Below, in pieces: positions 9,090-12,881 of a DNA stretch of 12,881 nucleotides (position 1 is the stretch's first letter; each line of letters starts with the position of its first letter). Source of the stretch: Podochytrium sp. JEL0797. Lineage: Eukaryota; Chytridiomycota; Chytridiomycetes; Chytridiales; Chytriomycetaceae. The stretch covers positions 1 through 12,881 of the forward strand of contig JADGJG010000761.1 of NCBI GenBank assembly GCA_027596195.1, written 5' to 3'. The notes beneath the pieces are model-generated. The model ran no database searches. It saw only the letters and a list, made by a program, of their open reading frames with translations, and was not told where the DNA came from. A program made the translations under genes and the position numbers.

Positions 9090-10173
9090 ATGCCGGACGA
9101 CTGGGAAGCTGATACTGGCAAGTGATCAACCCCTTCCCTTGCTCCTCCATCCAAAAGGGGACCCTCTCCTCCCCCCAACCCACTACTACTACCCCTCGAA
9201 AAAAGCTTGTGACTAATCCGCACTCTTCACCCCTCCAGAATGGAACGACATTCTCCGCGCCAAGGGGATCATCCCCGAAAAGGAGTTCACGGAAGAAGAA
9301 ATCGTGGACCTGATTGACGAGACGATGGAAAAGAAGTTTGGCGTCACAGCGGGCGGGGAAAAGATTTTGGAGCATTGCTCGTTGGATGAGTTGAAGGAGC
9401 TTGAGGATGAGATTGATTTGGATGAGGATGATGCGATTGTGGAGTTGAGTTTTTCTGTGTGTTTTGGGGGGGTGGGGCGAGCCGGAGGGGGATCTGCTTG
9501 GATCGCAGCACTCCGCAAACACCCCAACATTACGCAAAACTAATCGCTCCCTCTATTTCCAGACAATACAAACGACAACGAATGGCCGAAATGCATCAAC
9601 AAGCCAAAAAGGAAATCTTTGGCAGTGTTACGCAAATCTCGAAACCAGACTGGCAAACCGAAGTCACGGACGCCTCCAAGGACGTTCCCGTGGTCGTGCT
9701 CTTGTTCCAGAATCCGATCCCTGCCTGTAAACTCGTGATGGCCCATTTGGAAACGCTCGCGAGGGTGCATCGTGCGGTCAAGTTTTTGAAGATTGTGGGC
9801 GATCAGTGTATTCCGAATTACCCGGACCGTAACTGTCCGGTATGACAAACCTTGGATCTGTGTGGTTTTATGTAGATTATCTTCTAATTTCTCCTTTCGC
9901 TTACAGACGCTGATCATCTACAAAGACGAAGACATTCGCGCCAACTTGGTTGGAATCCAAGCCCTCGGAGGAGCCAACACGCGCGCGTACGACATTGAAC
10001 GCATTCTCGTGGGATATGGAGTCATTGAGAATGGGCAGCTGAAGCCAAGTGGGGTGAGAGTCGGGTCGGATGATGAGGACGAGGAAGACGACAAGCCCGT
10101 TTCTGGGATTCGAATCTCTCGCAGTGGAGGCAGAAGTGGAAGGAAGGATGAGGACGATGATGGATGGGATTGA
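9090..10173 (+). CDS. PDCL3: Phosducin-like protein 3 (PhLP3/Plp2 family)
   Basis: This is a cytosolic thioredoxin-fold co-chaperone of the CCT/TRiC chaperonin, needed for folding of actin, tubulin and other clients in the organisms studied. Exons 9090-9117, 9239-9443, 9563-9839 and 9907-10173 join in frame to 258 aa (human PDCL3 is 239). Residues 8-18 read D-T-E-W-N-D-I-L-R-A-K, the family's N-terminal signature. A helical acidic segment (about 45-78) is followed by QYKRQRMAE and the thioredoxin-like domain (about 95-200), which contains CIPNYPDRN at 160-168 and then P-T-L-I-I-Y-K. The redox CXXC is absent, as usual in this family. The tail is acidic with an RSGGRSGRK patch. The first exon joins correctly only if intron 1 starts with GC (G|GCAAGT); the nearby GT would shift the frame. 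The ATG has A at -3. The next gene starts 124 bp downstream. Confidence 0.93.
9118..9238 (+). other. Non-canonical GC-AG intron (intron 1 of PDCL3)
   Basis: The donor reads ACTG|GCAAGT and the acceptor CCTCCAG|AATGG. Cutting before GC yields codons for D-T-E-W-N-D-I-L-R, matching the conserved N terminus of the family. Using the GT four bases later leaves 'aa' instead of 'g' and reads out of frame. GC donors followed by AAGT are the known minor U2-type class. Confidence 0.85.
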
Positions 10174-10297
10174 TGTGCATTATTTTGTTTTTGAATATGT
10201 GAACATGATTGATTTGGATGATTGTCGAAGTGTGGACGCAAAAACGGGGGAGTGCCACGTTTTGCCTCGCGGAAAAATCAACCAAAAACACACTCGC

Positions 10298-11477
10298 ATG
10301 TCACAGGTCACTTTGACGATCAAGTCGTCCAACGAAGCCAACTTTAACGTGACAGTGAGTAGCTACTCAAACACGAAACAACACCTAATAATTGGTTAGG
10401 TTGATGGCACTGCCACTGTGCTTGTTCTCAAAGAAGCCATCGCCTCGGCCCTCGCCGACTCTTCGGCGCCAGCGCCCGCCGCCTCGCAACGCCTCATTTT
10501 CGCAGGACGCATTCTCAAGGACGAAGAGACGCTCGAGTCTTACAAAGTCAAGGACGGCTCCGCAGTTCACCTCGCGCGCTCGCAGAAAGCCGCTGCTTCG
10601 CCTGCTGCTGCTGCTGCTGCTGCCGCGGCGTCTGCTGCTTCTCCTGCTACTACGACTCCCGCTGCTGCGACGCCCGCCGCGACGCCCACCGCGTCTGCGC
10701 CTGCCCCCGCCGCAAACCCGTTCGCCGCCCTGCTTGGAAACCAGGCCGCTGCTGCCCCACCCGCTAACATGTTTGGCGCCGGCGGTATGCCCGGCATGCC
10801 CGGCATGGGCATGAACCCAGATCCAATGGCCGGCATGGAGCAAATGATGAACAACCCAGCAATGGCCCAAACAATGGCCCAGTTGATGTCCAATCCTCAA
10901 TTCATGGACATGATGGTAACCCTTATTGTGTCTGTGTCTTGTACTTCTCCTTCTTACCCCTCTTTTCCCATTTCAAATCCAAAAGATCGCCACCAACCCC
11001 CAACTCGCTAACATGCCCCCGGAAGCCCGCCAATTCATGCAATCAGACCAATTCAGACGCATCATGTCCGACCCCAACGCAATGCGCACAATGATGCAAA
11101 TGGCTCCTCTCATGGGCGGCGGAATGAACCCTTTCGCACCCGCCAACGGTGGCCAAGGCGGTGCTCCCGCGGCCGCGAACCCATTCAGCGGACCCGGCGC
11201 GAACCCCATGAACCCCACGGGTGCCGGCGGCTTTGACCCTGCGTTGATGCAAATGCTGATGGGTGGAGGGCTTGGAGGCATGGGTGGAGGAGGTGCGGCT
11301 GCGTTGCCGCCACCCCCGGCAAACCCGGAGGAGGCGTACCAAGTTCAGCTCAGGCAGTTGCAGGATATGGGATTTTATGATGCTGCTGAGAATATTCGCG
11401 CGTTGACGTCAACGAGAGGGAATGTGGAGGCTGCGGTGGAGTGGTTGTTCAACAACCCGCCTCCGGGACACCGTTGA
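10298..11477 (+). CDS. DSK2: Ubiquilin/Dsk2-type ubiquitin shuttle protein (UBL-STI1-UBA)
   Basis: This protein carries ubiquitinated substrates to the proteasome and shields exposed hydrophobic segments, acting in cytosol and nucleus. Exons 10298-10354, 10400-10915 and 10986-11477 give 354 aa, close to yeast Dsk2. The ubiquitin-like domain spans 1-79 and keeps the hydrophobic patch (R-L-I-F-A-G at 50-55, Ile52 matching ubiquitin Ile44). An alanine/proline-rich linker (about 83-140) is encoded partly by a pure (GCT)6 run. Then come NPFAALLGN, a [10 protein letters not shown] segment and a methionine-rich STI1-like region (about 155-235). The UBA domain is at about 309-348, with M-G-F at 319-321 and [17 protein letters not shown]. 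Intron 1 is only 45 nt. Intron 2 uses an AAG acceptor, which restores [13 protein letters not shown]. The start context is weak (C at -3). Upstream and downstream genes are 124 and 146 bp away. Confidence 0.94.
10604..10621 (+). repeat. (GCT)6 trinucleotide run in ubiquilin
   Basis: Six uninterrupted GCT codons for alanine are followed by more mixed alanine codons (GCC, GCG). This is a coding microsatellite in the linker after the UBL domain and a likely site of length variation. Confidence 0.8.
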
Positions 11478-11623
11478 AGAGGATTTTGCTTTTTCTTTGT
11501 TCGATACTTGAGTTGGCTTTTTGAATGTGCAATAAGAAGAATGAAGGTGAATCCAACTTCCACGTGCTTTGCCCGAAGTGGAACGAGCCCCATCCAAAAT
11601 GGGAAGGCAAAAACGCTCCCCGA

Positions 11624-12636
11624 ATGTCCAACAACAAACGCTTCGCCCTCCTCGGCGTTGCCTCCTTCGTGGCCTTCATCCTCTTCATGGCCTTCTCCTC
11701 CCCTTCCACCGATCACCCACCCCACGGCGACTTGAGCCTCAACTCAGACTTGGCCCACAAGCCAACCACCGCCCTGGCCGAGAAGCCCCTACCACCCGTG
11801 CCAGGCATCCTGGCAGGACAACCCCCCAAAGCCAACGAAGCCGTCCCCCCTCCTCCTCCTGGTGGTGCCGTGGCCCCGCCTCCGTTGGACAAGGGCGTCG
11901 GATCGGATGCCATCAAAAACTCGCAACCTGATGCTATCACGTCGAAAGTGTTTTTGGAGTTGGAGTATACCCCACGAGGTGCGACTGCCGTTAAGAAGTT
12001 GAGAGTCGTGATTGGGTTGTATGGAAACGCGCTGCCGAGAACAACTGTGAGTGGAAAGGAGATTTGGAACGCTTGGGTACTCATACCCGTTAATTTAGGA
12101 AAACTTTCGTCAACTCGCGACGGGAGATGCTGGATTCGGGTTCAAAGGAAGCAAGTCTCACAGGTGTGTGTTTTGATTCCTTTTAAATTGGGGGTTTTCA
12201 CCTCAAGTGGTCGCGCAAAACCTCCCCTCCTTCTTTTCGCCACCAAACCAAACCCTTCAACCTAAACCCTTTCCACCCCAACCCCCCGTGCAGAATCATC
12301 AAAAACTTTATGATCCAAGCCGGCGACTTCACCCGCGGCGACGGAACCGGCGGCAAATCCATCTACGGCCCCAAATTCGCCGACGAAGGGTTCCCCTTCT
12401 CGCACAAAGTCCCGGGAATGCTGAGTATGGCCAATTCCGGCCCGGACACGAACGGGTCCCAGTTTTTCATTACTACGATCACGACGGCGTGGTTGGACGG
12501 CAAGCATGTTGTGTTTGGGATCGTGTTGGAGGGGTTGGAGGAACTGTTGGAGGGGGTGCAGAATGTGGAGACGGGGAGGGGGGATAGGCCTGTGAGGGAT
12601 GTGACAATTGTGGATTGTGGGGAGGTTAAAGTTTGA
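11624..12636 (+). CDS. Membrane-anchored cyclophilin-type peptidyl-prolyl isomerase (CypB-like)
   Basis: This enzyme interconverts cis and trans peptide bonds before proline. Exons 11624-12046, 12099-12163 and 12294-12636 give 276 aa. Residues 6-25 (R-F-A-L-L-G-V...F-I-L-F-M-A-F) form one hydrophobic segment after a short basic start, best read as an uncleaved signal-anchor. A proline-rich stem follows (about 50-90, with PPPPPGG), then the cyclophilin domain from about 108. The catalytic residues are intact and sit at a constant +108 offset from human CypA: R163, F168, Q171, A209-N210, Q219, F221, W229 and H234. The closest style is secretory cyclophilin B. If it is a type II anchor, the domain faces the ER lumen. 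An in-frame ATG at 11525 would add 33 residues, but neither context is strong and the shorter form puts the anchor at the N terminus. There is no clear AATAAA downstream. The anchored topology is inferred. Confidence 0.92.
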
Positions 12637-12639
12637 AAT

Positions 12640-12881
12640 ATATTGTGATATTTGAAATAGTCGGCTGAGTTGGATGAAGAAGAGGTCATAGAAGTGGTGG
12701 AACTGCTTGCAGGGGTGGATGCACTCGAACTGGAGGTACTCGAGTCGGAGGCACTCGAGCTGGAGCCACTCGAGCTGGACGATGTTAGAACCCGGCCAGG
12801 AGGTGGGTGAGTCCACCAAGAGACAGAACCCTTGGAGGTGAAGGCTTGAGAAACCTTCTCTGTGAGGAGGCAGGAGAGGGA
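12640..12881 (-). CDS. Possible C-terminal part of a serine-rich protein (runs off the right edge)
   Basis: One minus-strand frame is open from the window edge through 12640 and on into the antisense of the cyclophilin gene, where it is presumably a shadow. It reads a short mixed segment (T-E-K-V-S-Q-A-F-T-S-K-G-S-V-S-W-W-T-H-P-P-P-G) and then a serine run made of five-residue repeats (S-S-S-S-G, S-S-S-S-A, S-D-S-S-T, S-S-S-S-A), followed by more Ser/Thr. Such tracts occur in fungal wall and surface proteins. No stop codon falls before the cyclophilin gene in this frame, so the true 3' end, or an intron, is unresolved. The plus-strand frame is also open here as an acidic leucine repeat of about 45 codons without an ATG. 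No family recognised. Confidence 0.25.
12721..12780. repeat. Four tandem 15-bp units
   Basis: Four adjacent 15-bp units (12721-12735, 12736-12750, 12751-12765, 12766-12780) share the pattern NNACTCGANNNGGAN, with CTCGAG (XhoI-like) in three of them. The period is a multiple of three and all three minus-strand frames stay open across it, which fits a coding repeat. Confidence 0.8.

Noticed and set aside
8875..9537. A 220-codon minus-strand open frame
   Set aside because: It is antisense to the first two exons and introns of the phosducin-like gene, which has clear family matches on the plus strand.
10385..10900. A 171-codon minus-strand open frame rich in Arg/Ser/Gly
   Set aside because: It is the antisense of the alanine-rich and methionine-rich coding region of ubiquilin.

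Overview
The window is eukaryotic nuclear DNA from a compact genome. It holds six identifiable or well-supported protein genes. Five of them are split by short spliceosomal introns, 17 in all and 45 to 130 nt long, nearly all GT-AG. Exon joins were placed by matching reading frame and protein-family continuity across each break. The body of the FACT subunit reads like fungal Pob3 but keeps a C-terminal HMG box, as animal and plant SSRP1 does. With the short introns and tight spacing, this suggests an early-diverging (for example zoosporic) fungus or a related opisthokont protist. That placement is an inference.

Layout, left to right. 1-498 (+) is the C-terminal part of a P5/PDIA6-type protein disulfide isomerase ending in KDEL. 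499-2071 has no convincing gene but carries a diverged tandem duplication of a non-coding unit (about 839-1146 and 1178-1541). 2072-4926 (+) is SSRP1/Pob3 in ten exons, 736 aa. 5236-6927 (-) is an unrecognised 530-aa protein with a coiled coil, proline-rich linkers and an RG-rich/AT-hook-like tail, tail-to-tail with SSRP1. 6928-9089 is a long, apparently gene-free stretch between two divergent genes. 9090-10173 (+) is a phosducin-like protein 3 whose first intron is GC-AG. 10298-11477 (+) is a Dsk2/ubiquilin shuttle protein. 11624-12636 (+) is a membrane-anchored, cyclophilin-B-like prolyl isomerase. 12637-12881 holds a 4 x 15-bp repeat that may belong to a serine-rich protein entering from the right on the minus strand.

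Four of the six genes act in protein folding or quality control: ER disulfide isomerase, CCT co-chaperone, proteasome shuttle and secretory-pathway cyclophilin. The last three sit head-to-tail with gaps of only 124 and 146 bp. No RNA genes, CRISPR arrays or recognisable transposons were seen. No new multi-gene system can be claimed. The least explained items are the tandem non-coding duplication and the unknown minus-strand protein.
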